DNA from: DATEOR01 sp046733475
GTDB taxonomy: Bacteria; Actinomycetota; Thermoleophilia; Gaiellales; Gaiellaceae
Reading direction: 5' to 3'
Assembly: GCA_046733475.1 (NCBI GenBank)
Contig: JBKPPF010000018.1
Coordinates: forward strand, 1 to 64,000
Length of the DNA stretch: 64,000 nucleotides
The notes beneath the pieces are model-generated. The model had not been told where the DNA came from and ran no database searches. It saw nothing but the letters and a program-made list of their open reading frames with translations. The first letter of the stretch is position 1. Each line of letters begins with the position of its first letter. This document shows, piece after piece, positions 23,558 through 32,630 of this stretch. The position numbers were made by a program, and so were the translations under genes.

Positions 23558-24727
23558 GTGGCTGAGGCGGTCATCCTTTCCGCGGTCCGAACGCCCATCG
23601 GGCGCTACGGTGGCGCACTTTCGGACATGCGGCCGGACGACCTCGCCGCCCTGGTCATGAAGGAGGCCGTGCAGCGAGCGGGTGTCCCTCCGGTAGACGT
23701 CGAGGACGTCTACTTCGGTGCCGCCAACCAGGCCGGGGAGGACAACCGTGACGTCGCGCGCATGGGCGCGCTTCTCGCGGGGCTTCCTCAAAGCGTCGCG
23801 GGCGTCACCGTCAACCGCCTCTGCGCGTCGGGGCTTTCGGCGGTCGTCGGCGCCGCGCATGCGATTCGCGCGGGAGACGGCGAGCTCTTCGTCGCGGGCG
23901 GAGTCGAGTCCATGTCTCGCGCGCCGCTCGTCACCGCGAAGCCGGAGTACGGCGACGGCACGACCTGGGACACGACGCTCGGTTGGCGCTTCCCGAATCC
24001 GCGCATGGAGGAGATGTTTCCGCTCGAATCGATGGGCGAGACCGGCGAGAACGTGGCCGAGCGCTACGGCGTCACCCGCGAGGATCAGGACGCCTTCGCG
24101 CTTCAGAGCCACCGTCGCTGGGCGGCCGCCCACGAGGCTGGCCGCTTCGCCGACGAGCTCGTCCCGGTCGGCGGGGTCGAGCGCGACGAGCATCCCCGGC
24201 CGGACACCAGCCTCGAGAAGCTCGCGACACTCGAACCGGCGTTCCGGGAAGGCGGGACGATCACGGCCGGAAACGCGAGCGGGATCAACGACGGGGCCGC
24301 CGCGCTCGTCATCGCGAGCGAGGAGAAGGCGCGCGAGCTGGACATCGAGCCGCTCGGCCGCTTCGTTGCGAGCGCCGTCGCCGGGGTGGATCCGCGCTAC
24401 ATGGGGGTCGGCCCGGTCCCAGCGGTGCAGAAGCTTCTGGCCCGAGCTGGGATCGAGGCCGCCGACCTCGACCTCGTCGAGCTGAACGAGGCCTTCGCCT
24501 CTCAGAGCCTGCAGGTGATCCGCGAGCTCGGTCTCGACCCCGAGCGCGTGAACGTGAACGGCGGTGCGATCGCGCTCGGCCATCCACTGGGCATGAGCGG
24601 CGCGCGCCTCGTCGTCAGCCTGCTGCACGAGCTGCGGCGCCGCGAGGGACGCTACGGGCTGGCTACGCTCTGCGTCGGCGTCGGCCAGGGGCAGGCGGCC
24701 ATCTTCGAACGAGACGGAGGGAACTGA
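23558..24727 (+). CDS. Acetyl-CoA acyltransferase (thiolase)
   Basis: A 389-residue type II thiolase. The nucleophile is C89 in NRLCASGLSAV; NVNGGAIALGHPLGMSG carries the conserved His loop, and the C-terminal Cys lies in TLCVGVGQGQA. It cleaves 3-ketoacyl-CoA or condenses acetyl-CoA units. It opens a run of overlapping plus-strand catabolic genes; its stop shares one base with the ALDH start. The GTG start has TAAGCT 6 nt upstream. Confidence 0.94.
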   Translation: MAEAVILSAVRTPIGRYGGALSDMRPDDLAALVMKEAVQRAGVPPVDVEDVYFGAANQAGEDNRDVARMGALLAGLPQSVAGVTVNRLCASGLSAVVGAAHAIRAGDGELFVAGGVESMSRAPLVTAKPEYGDGTTWDTTLGWRFPNPRMEEMFPLESMGETGENVAERYGVTREDQDAFALQSHRRWAAAHEAGRFADELVPVGGVERDEHPRPDTSLEKLATLEPAFREGGTITAGNASGINDGAAALVIASEEKARELDIEPLGRFVASAVAGVDPRYMGVGPVPAVQKLLARAGIEAADLDLVELNEAFASQSLQVIRELGLDPERVNVNGGAIALGHPLGMSGARLVVSLLHELRRREGRYGLATLCVGVGQGQAAIFERDGGN

Positions 24728-26190
24728 TGGCGATCGCGACCAAGGACTACGGGCTCTTCATCGGGGGAGAGACCGTCGAAGCGGACGAGACCCGCGACCT
24801 TCAGGAGCCCGCGAGTGGGGTGGCGCTCGGCCGGGCCGCGATGGCGTCGCCCGCCGACGTCGACCGCGCCGTCGAGGCAGCCCGGGCCGCGCTGGACGGC
24901 CCGTGGGGGAAGACACCGCCGAACGAGCGCTCCCGCCTCATCCATGCCCTCGCCGATGCGATCGTCGCGAACCGCAAGGAGCTGACCGAGCTCGAGACGC
25001 GCAACGTCGGCAAGGCGGTCACGTCCGTGAAAGGAGAGGTCGCCGTCTCGGCGGAGTACTTCCGCTGGTACGCGTCCGCGATCGCAACCATCGCGGGCCG
25101 CGCCGTGCCGATCGGCGGCTCTGTCCTCACCTACACGCTGAAGGAACCGGTCGGCGTCGTCGCCCAGATCGTTCCCTGGAACTACCCCTTCATGATGACC
25201 TCGTGGAAGCTGGCGCCGGCCCTTGCCGCCGGCTGCACGGTAGTCCTCAAGCCCGACCCCGCAACACCGCTCAGCGCACTTCGCCTCGCCGAGCTCGCCT
25301 TGGAGGTCGGCATCCCGCCAGGAGTGATCAACGTCGTCCCCGGTGAGGGCCCGACCACGGGCTCACAGCTCGTCACGCACACGGGCATCGACAAGGTCGC
25401 GTTCACGGGCTCGACGAGGACGGGCTCCGAGATCATGCGGCTCTGCGCGGAGCCCGTGAAGCGCGTCTCGCTCGAGCTCGGCGGCAAGAGCCCGAACATC
25501 TTCTTCGCGGACGCCGACCTCGACGCGGCGATCCCGAGCTCGGTCTACGCGGTCTACTACGCGGCTGGCCAGAGCTGCGACGCGCGCTCACGCGTTTTCG
25601 TCGAGAAGACGCTCTACGACGAGGTTGTCAGCCGCTTCGCCGAGACCGCCGGGCGGATGAAGACGGGCGACCCGCTCGACGAGGAGACGCAGATGGGCTC
25701 CCTCATCTCGCAGACGCACCGTGACAAGGTGCACGGATACGTGGAGGCCGGGCGAGAGGAGGGCGTGGAGGTGGTCACCGGCGGCCATCCGCTCGACGGC
25801 GACGGGGCGTTCTACCCCGCGACGGTGCTCGCGAAGGTCGACAACACGATGAGCGTCGCACAGGAGGAGATTTTCGGGCCCGTCGTCACGGTCATCCCAT
25901 TCGAAGACGAGGCAGAGGCGGTCAGGCTCGCCAACGACGTCCAGTACGGGCTCGTGGCGACGGTCTGGACGGGCGATCCCGCCCGCGGGCACCGGCTCGC
26001 GCGCCAGATCAAGGCGGGCACGATCGGCATCAACTGCCCGAACACCGCCTTCCCGGGCCTTCCCTTCGGCGGGTACAAGCAGTCGGGGTTCGGGCGTGAG
26101 AATGCGCTCGAGACCCTGGAGATGTACCTGGAGACGAAGAGCGTCCTCACGTGGACGGGCGCGAAGCCCGTGAATCCGTGGGGCCTCTAG
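24727..26190 (+). CDS. NAD(P)-dependent aldehyde dehydrogenase
   Basis: A 487-residue ALDH. Visible motifs are VPWNYPFMM, the cofactor lysine in VVLKPD, FTGSTRTG, LELGGKSPN with the general-base Glu, and the catalytic C284 in GQSCDARSR. The length and the neighbourhood (aminotransferase, putrescine-type transporter) suggest gamma-aminobutyraldehyde or succinate-semialdehyde oxidation, which is inference. The ATG overlaps the thiolase stop (TGATG), favouring translational coupling. Confidence 0.93.
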   Translation: MAIATKDYGLFIGGETVEADETRDLQEPASGVALGRAAMASPADVDRAVEAARAALDGPWGKTPPNERSRLIHALADAIVANRKELTELETRNVGKAVTSVKGEVAVSAEYFRWYASAIATIAGRAVPIGGSVLTYTLKEPVGVVAQIVPWNYPFMMTSWKLAPALAAGCTVVLKPDPATPLSALRLAELALEVGIPPGVINVVPGEGPTTGSQLVTHTGIDKVAFTGSTRTGSEIMRLCAEPVKRVSLELGGKSPNIFFADADLDAAIPSSVYAVYYAAGQSCDARSRVFVEKTLYDEVVSRFAETAGRMKTGDPLDEETQMGSLISQTHRDKVHGYVEAGREEGVEVVTGGHPLDGDGAFYPATVLAKVDNTMSVAQEEIFGPVVTVIPFEDEAEAVRLANDVQYGLVATVWTGDPARGHRLARQIKAGTIGINCPNTAFPGLPFGGYKQSGFGRENALETLEMYLETKSVLTWTGAKPVNPWGL

Positions 26191-26585
26191 CCCGAGCGGG
26201 TCTCCTGCTCTCCCTGGTGGTGGCAGCCGGCTGTGGATCGGGCACGGGCGGCGGCGACGCGGCCGAGCCCCCTCCCCATCCGCGCTACGACCTGACGATC
26301 ACGTACTGGCCCCAGGGTAAGGACGACGAGAGCCGCACGGCGACGCTCACCTGCGACCCCAACGGCGGCACCCACCCCGATCCGGCCAAGGCCTGCGCCG
26401 CGCTCGACGCGCACCCGGAGGCGCTCCACCCGGTTCCCGGGGACATGGCCTGCACCCAGATCTACGGCGGCGACCAGGTGGCCCTGATCGAGGGCGACGG
26501 CGTCCATGCGGTCCTCAACCGATCGAACGGCTGCGAGATCGCGCGTTGGGATGCCCTCGCGCCCGTTTTCGAGCTCCCCGCCTAG
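26178..26585 (+). CDS. Subtilisin-inhibitor-like lipoprotein
   Basis: A 135-residue protein with a lipoprotein signal ending in VVAAGC. The mature part has the four-cysteine pattern of the Streptomyces subtilisin inhibitor family: LTCDPNGGTHPDP then KACAAL, and MACTQIYGG then NGCEIARW. The usual reactive-site loop (CPMVYDP type) is replaced by CTQIYGG, so protease inhibition is uncertain. GTG 26178 is chosen over GTG 26151 because it gives a proper n-region. It overlaps the ALDH end by 13 bp and the next gene by 4 bp. Confidence 0.72.
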   Translation: MGPLARAGLLLSLVVAAGCGSGTGGGDAAEPPPHPRYDLTITYWPQGKDDESRTATLTCDPNGGTHPDPAKACAALDAHPEALHPVPGDMACTQIYGGDQVALIEGDGVHAVLNRSNGCEIARWDALAPVFELPA

Positions 26586-27040
26586 CGCTTCAGGACGAGC
26601 AGGGCCCCGCACGCGAGGAGCAGGAGCCCGACGATCCGCGCCGCCGAGAGCGGGATCTTGTCGAGGCCGAAGAGCCCGAGGTAGTCGATCAGGACGCCCA
26701 TCGCGAGCTGCCCTGCGATGAGAAGCCCGATCGTTGCGAAGGTGCCGATGCGGGGCGCCGTGAAGGTGATCGTGAGGATGACGACTGCACCCATGACGCC
26801 GTTGAGCCAGAGCCATGCAGGCTCCCGGAATCCAGCCACGACGCCGCCGAAGCCCTGCCCTGTGACGAGAACGATGGAGCAGACGATCAGCGCTGCGCCG
26901 AGTGAGCCGAAGGCTGTCGCCTCGAGGACGCCGATCCGCTTGCCGAATGCGCCGCTGACGGCGACCTGAACCGAACCGGCGACACCGGCTACGAGGGAGA
27001 GGAAGATGGCGACGCTGCTCGTCGACACGGCGGCGAGCAT
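26582..27040 (-). CDS. DMT-superfamily membrane protein (YdcZ/DUF606 type)
   Basis: A 152-residue, very hydrophobic protein with five likely helices. VAGSVQVAVSGAFGKRIG and the closing GLLLLACGALLVLKR match the short single-unit DMT transporters of the YdcZ group, which probably dimerise. The substrate is unknown. The ATG at 27040 is chosen over a long upstream frame that runs antisense through gabT. It shares CTAG with the stop of the convergent lipoprotein gene. Confidence 0.82.
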   Translation of the reverse strand: MLAAVSTSSVAIFLSLVAGVAGSVQVAVSGAFGKRIGVLEATAFGSLGAALIVCSIVLVTGQGFGGVVAGFREPAWLWLNGVMGAVVILTITFTAPRIGTFATIGLLIAGQLAMGVLIDYLGLFGLDKIPLSAARIVGLLLLACGALLVLKR

Positions 27041-27103
27041 AACCCGGTCGTTTCCGCCTCGGGGGCCGAAGAAAGGCGTTTCCAGCAGTTGTAAACTCCG
27101 CGA

Positions 27104-28408
27104 ATGTCGCTGCAAGAGCGGAACGCGACCCAGAAGGTCCTGGTCGCGCGGGAGCGGTACGTCGCCGCAGGTGTGTCCACTCCGCCGCTCGTGGTCGCCC
27201 GGGCCGAGGGCGCGCGCATCGAGGACGTCGACGGCCATACCTACATCGATTTCGCCGGCGGGCTCGGCTGCCAGAACACCGGCCACGGCCTGCCGGCGGT
27301 GGTCTTGGCGATCCACGAGCAGGCCGACCGCTATCTCCACCAGTGCTTCATGGTCGGGATGTACGAGCCGTACGTGGAGGTCTGTCGCCGCCTCGCGGAG
27401 CTCTCGCCCTGCGGCGGCGAGCAGCAGAAGAGCATCCTCCTGAACTCGGGCGCGGAGGCCGTGGAGAACGCGGTCAAGATCGCGCGCGCCGCGACCGGGC
27501 GGCCGTCGGTCGTGGTCTTCGACCGCGCCTTCCACGGCCGCACGCTCCTGACCATGACGATGACGAGCAAGGTCGTCCCCTACAAGCGCGGGTTCGGGCC
27601 GTTCGCACCCGAGGTCTACCGCGCGCCCGCGCCGTATCCCTACCGGGGTGTGACGAGCGACGACGCCATCCATGAGCTCGAGACCCTCTTCAAGGCCGAT
27701 GTCGACCCGCAGTCCGTCGCCTGCGTCGTGCTCGAGCCGGTGCAGGGCGAAGGCGGCTTCGTGGACATGCCGCTCGACTTTCCCCCGCGGCTGCAGGAGC
27801 TCTGCCAGCGCCACGGCATCCTCTACGTGGACGACGAGGTGCAGGCCGGGGTGGGACGGACCGGACCGGTCTGGGCGGTCGAGCACTACGGCGTTGAGCC
27901 CGATCTGCTCGTGTCCGGCAAGTCGCTCGGCGGAGGCCTTCCGCTGGCGGGCGTCACAGGTCGGGCCGAGATCGTCGACGCCGTCCCGGCCGGCGGCCTC
28001 GGTGGCACCTTCGGCGGGAACCCGCTCGCTTGTGCGGCGGCACTCGCCGTCCTGGACGAGGTCTCGAGCGAGGACTTCCGGCGGCGTGCCGACGAGCTCG
28101 GCGAGCGGATCGGCGCGGGCCTAGAGGCTATCGCTGCGCGCGTCGACTCCGTCGGCGAGGTCAGGGGGCTCGGCTCGATGCTGGCGATCGAGCTCGTGGA
28201 GGACCGTGGGACGAAGGCGCCGGCCGGCGCGCTGGCGAGCGCCACGACTGCAGCCGCGCGCGAGCTCGGGCTCATCCTCCTCTCATGCGGCCTCTACGGC
28301 AATGTCATCCGAATTCTCGTCCCGCTCGTCATATCGGACGAGGATCTCGACCGAGGCCTCGAGCTCCTGGAGGAAGCGCTTGTCGACGCAGGCACGAGAG
28401 CGACCTAG
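27104..28408 (+). CDS. Class III aminotransferase (4-aminobutyrate/putrescine type)
   Basis: A 434-residue PLP enzyme. Landmarks are NSGAEAVENAVKIAR, AFHGRTLLTMTMTSK, the PLP-contacting DDEVQAGVGRTG, the Schiff-base lysine K273 in VSGKSLGGGLPL, and GGTFGGNPLACAAA. It most resembles GabT, which moves the amino group of GABA to 2-oxoglutarate. The ALDH two genes upstream and the polyamine transporter directly downstream support amine catabolism. ATG with TAAACT 6 nt upstream. Confidence 0.93.
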   Translation: MSLQERNATQKVLVARERYVAAGVSTPPLVVARAEGARIEDVDGHTYIDFAGGLGCQNTGHGLPAVVLAIHEQADRYLHQCFMVGMYEPYVEVCRRLAELSPCGGEQQKSILLNSGAEAVENAVKIARAATGRPSVVVFDRAFHGRTLLTMTMTSKVVPYKRGFGPFAPEVYRAPAPYPYRGVTSDDAIHELETLFKADVDPQSVACVVLEPVQGEGGFVDMPLDFPPRLQELCQRHGILYVDDEVQAGVGRTGPVWAVEHYGVEPDLLVSGKSLGGGLPLAGVTGRAEIVDAVPAGGLGGTFGGNPLACAAALAVLDEVSSEDFRRRADELGERIGAGLEAIAARVDSVGEVRGLGSMLAIELVEDRGTKAPAGALASATTAAARELGLILLSCGLYGNVIRILVPLVISDEDLDRGLELLEEALVDAGTRAT

Positions 28409-29459
28409 CGAAGCCGGCGAAGACGCGCCTCAACCGGCGGCCGACGTCCGCCTGGAGGGAGTGTGCAAGAGCTTCGGGGACGTCGTCGCAGTGGACGGTG
28501 TCGACCTGGAGATCGACCAGGGCGAGTTCTTCTCCCTGCTCGGCCCGTCCGGCTCGGGGAAGACGACGCTGCTCAGGATCATCGCCGGCTTCGAGCGGCC
28601 GGACGCCGGGCGCGTTCATCTACGCGGCATCGACGTCACCTCGCGGCCGCCGTATGCGCGCCAGGTCAACACGGTCTTTCAGGACTACGCGCTCTTCCCG
28701 CACATGTCCGTGCAGGAGAACGTGGAGTACGGCCTCCGCGTCCGCGGCGCGGGCCGCAAGGAGCGGGCGGACCGGGCCGGAAAGGCCCTCGCGATGGTGC
28801 GGCTCCCGGCATTCGGAAGCCGCAAGCCGAGCCAGCTCTCGGGCGGCCAGCGGCAGCGCGTCGCCCTCGCGCGGGCGATCGTCAACCGGCCCGAAGTGCT
28901 CCTCCTCGACGAGCCTCTCGGAGCGCTCGACCTCAAGCTCCGCGAGGAGATGCAGGTCGAGCTCAAGCGGATCCAGCAGGAGGTCGGGATCACGTTCGTC
29001 TATGTGACCCACGACCAGGAGGAGGCGCTGACGATGAGCGACCGGCTCGCCGTCTTCAACCGCGGACGCATCGAGCAGATCGCCACGCCCGCCGAGGTCT
29101 ACGAGCGCCCGCGAACAGCCTTTGTCGCGGGCTTCGTCGGCGTGTCCAACATCCTCGAGCGAGACGGCCGCCGCTTTACGGTCCGGCCCGAAAAGATCCG
29201 CATGCTCGCCGAGGGAGAGACGCCGGATTCCGGCGCGACCGTGGAGAGCGGCCACATTGCCGAAGTCATCTACGCGGGGATGGTCACCCGCTACATCGTC
29301 GAGCTCGACGCAGGGGGAGAGCTCGTCGTCGTCCGGCAGAACCTCGAGACGACCTCCGCTGAGGCGCTTCGAGAGCGCGGCAGACATGTTCAGCTCGAAT
29401 GGCGCCCAGAGCACGCATTCGAGATCGTGGGGGGAGAGACGGAGGAAAGGAACGAATGA
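28380..29459 (+). CDS. potA: Polyamine ABC transporter ATPase
   Basis: A 359-residue ATPase: Walker A GPSGSGKTTLL, signature LSGGQRQRVALARA, Walker B VLLLDEPLGALD, H-loop VTHDQEEAL, and a C-terminal TOBE-like domain (about residues 255-355). The TTG at 28380 has GGAGG with 6-nt spacing inside the end of gabT; no ATG or GTG gives a full domain. It heads potA-D-B-C and powers uptake of spermidine or putrescine. Confidence 0.93.
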   Translation: MSTQARERPSEAGEDAPQPAADVRLEGVCKSFGDVVAVDGVDLEIDQGEFFSLLGPSGSGKTTLLRIIAGFERPDAGRVHLRGIDVTSRPPYARQVNTVFQDYALFPHMSVQENVEYGLRVRGAGRKERADRAGKALAMVRLPAFGSRKPSQLSGGQRQRVALARAIVNRPEVLLLDEPLGALDLKLREEMQVELKRIQQEVGITFVYVTHDQEEALTMSDRLAVFNRGRIEQIATPAEVYERPRTAFVAGFVGVSNILERDGRRFTVRPEKIRMLAEGETPDSGATVESGHIAEVIYAGMVTRYIVELDAGGELVVVRQNLETTSAEALRERGRHVQLEWRPEHAFEIVGGETEERNE

Positions 29460-30640
29460 AAAACGCGCGGTACGTAATCTGGGCGGCGCTCGCCGTCCTG
29501 GTCGCAGCCATGGCCTTCGCCGCCGCCGGTTGCGGCGGGGATGAGGGCGGAGCTGGAAATGGCGGAGGCGACACCACGGCATTGCCGACCAAGGTCGGGC
29601 CCGGAGAAGGCGCGCTCAACCTCATCGCGTGGGAGGGCTACACGGAGGACCAGTGGGTGAAGCCCTTCGAGCAGAAGACGGGCTGTCAGGTCAACGTGAA
29701 GTACGGCGGCTCCTCCGACGAGATGGTCACGCTCATGCGCCAGGGCGGCGGTGGCCAGTACGACATGGTTTCGGCCTCGGGCGATGCAAGCCTCCGGCTC
29801 ATCAAGGGCGGCGACGTCCAGCCTGTGAACGTGGACCTGATTCCCGGCTATGCCGACTTCAGCGAAGCGCTCAAATCGCCCCCGCACAACACCATCGACG
29901 GTCAGCATTACGGCGTCTCGTACGAATGGGGGCCGAACACCCTCCTCTACGACACCGAGAAGGTCACTCCGGCGCCGACGAGCTGGCAGGTGCTCTACGA
30001 CCCGAAGTACCAGGGTCAGATCACCGTCCCGAACAACCCCATCCAGATCGCCGATGCGGCGCTCTATCTCTCGGTCGCCCAGCCGGATCTCGGCATCACG
30101 GATCCGTACGAGCTGAACGAGGAGCAGTTCAACGCCGCAGTCGATCTGCTCAAGCAGCAGAAGCCGCTCATCAAGAAGTACTGGTCTCTGGCTTCCGACG
30201 AGATCGATCTCTTCAAGAACGGCGACGCGGTTCTCGGGGCGTCCTGGCCGTACCAGACCAACACGCTCCAGGCGGACAACGTGCCCGTCAAGGACACGAT
30301 TCCCCAGGAAGGGGCGACCGGCTGGGCGGACACCTGGATGCTGTCGGCGAAGTCTCAGCATCCGAACTGCGCCTACCTCTGGATGCAGCATGCGACGACG
30401 CCGCTCGTGCAGGCACAGCAGGCGATCTTCTTCGGCGAGACGCCGGCGAACACGAAGGCGTGTGCCGAGATGGACAAGATCGATCCGGGTTCGTGCGCGA
30501 AGTACCACGGCGACGCAGACGCGGCCTACTTCGACTCGATCAAGTTCTGGAAGACGCCGCAGGCCGACTGCGGCAACGGCGACACCGACTGCATGGACTA
30601 CACGGCCTGGCAACAGGCGTGGACGGAGATCACCGGCTAG
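29456..30640 (+). CDS. potD: Polyamine ABC transporter substrate-binding lipoprotein
   Basis: A 394-residue binding protein with a lipoprotein signal and lipid-anchor C26 (AFAAAGC). The mature part shows NLIAWEGYTEDQWVKPFEQ near its start and YGVSYEWGPNTLLYD, as in PotD/PotF proteins that capture polyamines outside the membrane. The ATG overlaps the potA stop as ATGA and has GGAGGAAAGG upstream. The longer in-frame start at 29399 would precede the signal peptide and is rejected. Confidence 0.92.
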   Translation: MKNARYVIWAALAVLVAAMAFAAAGCGGDEGGAGNGGGDTTALPTKVGPGEGALNLIAWEGYTEDQWVKPFEQKTGCQVNVKYGGSSDEMVTLMRQGGGGQYDMVSASGDASLRLIKGGDVQPVNVDLIPGYADFSEALKSPPHNTIDGQHYGVSYEWGPNTLLYDTEKVTPAPTSWQVLYDPKYQGQITVPNNPIQIADAALYLSVAQPDLGITDPYELNEEQFNAAVDLLKQQKPLIKKYWSLASDEIDLFKNGDAVLGASWPYQTNTLQADNVPVKDTIPQEGATGWADTWMLSAKSQHPNCAYLWMQHATTPLVQAQQAIFFGETPANTKACAEMDKIDPGSCAKYHGDADAAYFDSIKFWKTPQADCGNGDTDCMDYTAWQQAWTEITG

Positions 30641-30646
30641 TAGCGC

Positions 30647-31561
30647 ATGGCCGCTGGCGCTGATACCGCGGGCCGCCCCTCGTGGGCGGCCCGCCGCCGT
30701 CTCTCGGCGGCGTTTTGGCGCCGGGGGTGGCTTCGCGGCACCTTCCTTCTCCTGCCGCCCCTCGCGTGGTTCGCGCTGCTCTACCTGACAGCGCTCGTCG
30801 TCCTCCTCGTCTCGGCCTTCTGGCGGGTCGACCCGTTCACGACCGAGCTCGTCCACGACTGGAACCTCGACAACTTCAAGACGGTCTTCACCGAGCCCGT
30901 TTACCGCACGATCGCCTTCAGGACGATCGGGATCGCGGCCGCAGTCACGATCACGGACGCGATCATCGCGGTTCCATTTGCCTACTTCATGGCGCGCCTC
31001 GCCTCGCCGCGAACCCGCGCGGCGCTCTTCGTCCTCGTGCTCCTGCCGCTCTGGGCGAGCTACCTCGCGCGCGTCTACGCCTGGCGCCTGATCCTCGCCA
31101 AGGAAGGCGTCCTCAACTGGACGCTCGAGCAACTCGGCCTGCCGACGGTGGGGATTGCGTACTCGAACTGGGCGATGTGGATCGTCTTCTCGTACGTCTG
31201 GCTGCCCTTCATGATCCTGCCCGTCTACGCGGCGATGGAGCGGATCCCGGACTCGTACCTCGAGGCCTCGACCGACCTCGGCGCCAAGGGCTGGAGGACG
31301 ACGAGGAGCATCGTCCTGCCACTCGCCTTTCCCGGCATCGTCGTGGGCTCGATCTTCACCTTCGCGCTCACGCTCGGCGACTACATCACCCCCACGCTCG
31401 TCGGCGGCGCGAGCTCGCAGTTCATCGGGAACGTCGTCTACTCGAGCGTCGGCATCGCGAACAACGTTCCGTTTGCCGCCGCGTACGCCGTCGTGCCGCT
31501 CGCGGTCATGGGCATCTACCTTCTCGTCGCGCGCAGGCTCGGCGCCTTCGAGGCGATGTAG
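30647..31561 (+). CDS. potB: Polyamine ABC transporter permease B
   Basis: A 304-residue inner-membrane permease with about six helices. The cytoplasmic EAA loop that contacts the ATPase reads EASTDLGAKGWRTTRSIVLP (near residues 205-224). It pairs with PotC to form the translocation channel. The start ATG is 6 bp after the potD stop; its own stop shares one base with the potC GTG. Confidence 0.94.
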   Translation: MAAGADTAGRPSWAARRRLSAAFWRRGWLRGTFLLLPPLAWFALLYLTALVVLLVSAFWRVDPFTTELVHDWNLDNFKTVFTEPVYRTIAFRTIGIAAAVTITDAIIAVPFAYFMARLASPRTRAALFVLVLLPLWASYLARVYAWRLILAKEGVLNWTLEQLGLPTVGIAYSNWAMWIVFSYVWLPFMILPVYAAMERIPDSYLEASTDLGAKGWRTTRSIVLPLAFPGIVVGSIFTFALTLGDYITPTLVGGASSQFIGNVVYSSVGIANNVPFAAAYAVVPLAVMGIYLLVARRLGAFEAM

Positions 31562-32358
31562 TGGAAACGAGGGCGACCCGCTTCGGCCTCTGGACGTGGA
31601 CGGTGCTCGTCGTCCTCTTTCTCTACGCGCCGATCGGGATCATCGTCCTCTACGCCTTCAACTCCTCGAACATCCAGAGCTGGCCCATTGAGGGCTTCTC
31701 GACCGAGTGGTTCAGCTCGACCTGGCACAACGAGGAGGTGCGTGAGGCGCTCGTGCTCTCGCTGAAGGCGGCCCTCGCCGCGACCTCGATCGCCCTCGTC
31801 CTCGGATCGGCCGGCGCGTTCGCGGTCAGCCGGTTCCGATTCTTCGGCCGAGAGACGATCTCGTTCGTCTTCGTTCTGCCGCTCGCGCTCCCCGGGATCA
31901 TCACGGGCATGGCGCTCAACTCCTACTTCGGCTTCTGGGGCTGGCAGCTGAGCATCTGGACGATCATCGTCGGCCACGCGACCTTCTGCGTCGTGATCGT
32001 CTACAACAACGTCATCGCACGGCTGCGGCGCACCTCCCCGTCGCTCGTCGAGGCGTCCATGGATCTCGGGGCGGACGGCTGGCAGACCTTCCGCTTCGTC
32101 ACGTTCCCTGTCATCTCGACTGCGCTCGTCTCGGGAGCGCTCCTCGCATTCGCACTGTCGTTCGACGAGGTGATCGTGACGACGTTCACGGCGGGCGCCC
32201 AGAACACCCTTCCGCTCTGGATCTTCGGGAAGATCAGGCTCGGCCAGCAGCTCCCGCAGGTCAACGTCGTGGTGGCGGTGATCATTGCCCTGACGATCAT
32301 CCCGGTGTATTTCGCTCAGCGGCTTTCGCGCGAATCGGGAATCCTTCGCAGGCGATGA
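31561..32358 (+). CDS. potC: Polyamine ABC transporter permease C
   Basis: A 265-residue permease with six helices; the EAA loop is EASMDLGADGWQTFRFVTFP. The PotC hallmark FAFALSFDEVIVTTF is recognisable as LAFALSFDEVIVTTF. The GTG at 31561 overlaps the potB stop (TAGTG) and is chosen over a long upstream frame antisense to nothing functional. It closes the transporter set and is followed without a gap by an EthD-like gene. Confidence 0.93.
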   Translation: METRATRFGLWTWTVLVVLFLYAPIGIIVLYAFNSSNIQSWPIEGFSTEWFSSTWHNEEVREALVLSLKAALAATSIALVLGSAGAFAVSRFRFFGRETISFVFVLPLALPGIITGMALNSYFGFWGWQLSIWTIIVGHATFCVVIVYNNVIARLRRTSPSLVEASMDLGADGWQTFRFVTFPVISTALVSGALLAFALSFDEVIVTTFTAGAQNTLPLWIFGKIRLGQQLPQVNVVVAVIIALTIIPVYFAQRLSRESGILRRR

Positions 32359-32630
32359 TCAAAGTGTTCGTCCTCTACGAGCAGGAGCCGGACCTCGCCC
32401 GCTACGAGCAACACGCCGAGCTCTGCAGCCGGGTCGAGGGCGGCACCTTCCGCCACGGCAAGATCTTCGGCGCGCCCACTGGCGAGCTGTACGCCTACTA
32501 CGCGGAGTGGGAGTTCCCGGACATGGATGCGTTCAAGGCGGCCGCGCAGACCGACGAGTTCGCCGCTACGGGTCGCGACGCCGCCGAGCTGGGCGTCCCC
32601 TTCCACGTCCACTTCGCCGACGTCGAATGA
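32355..32630 (+). CDS. EthD / dimeric alpha-beta barrel protein
   Basis: A 91-residue protein beginning MIKVFVLYEQEPDLARYEQH and ending in VPFHVHFADVE, the pattern of small ferredoxin-like barrels of the EthD type that dimerise to form a pocket. Some relatives assist degradation of ethers, alkylphenols or acyl-CoA intermediates. Here its role is unknown, but 4-bp overlaps with both potC and the next enoyl-CoA hydratase place it firmly in this operon. Confidence 0.7.
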   Translation: MIKVFVLYEQEPDLARYEQHAELCSRVEGGTFRHGKIFGAPTGELYAYYAEWEFPDMDAFKAAAQTDEFAATGRDAAELGVPFHVHFADVE

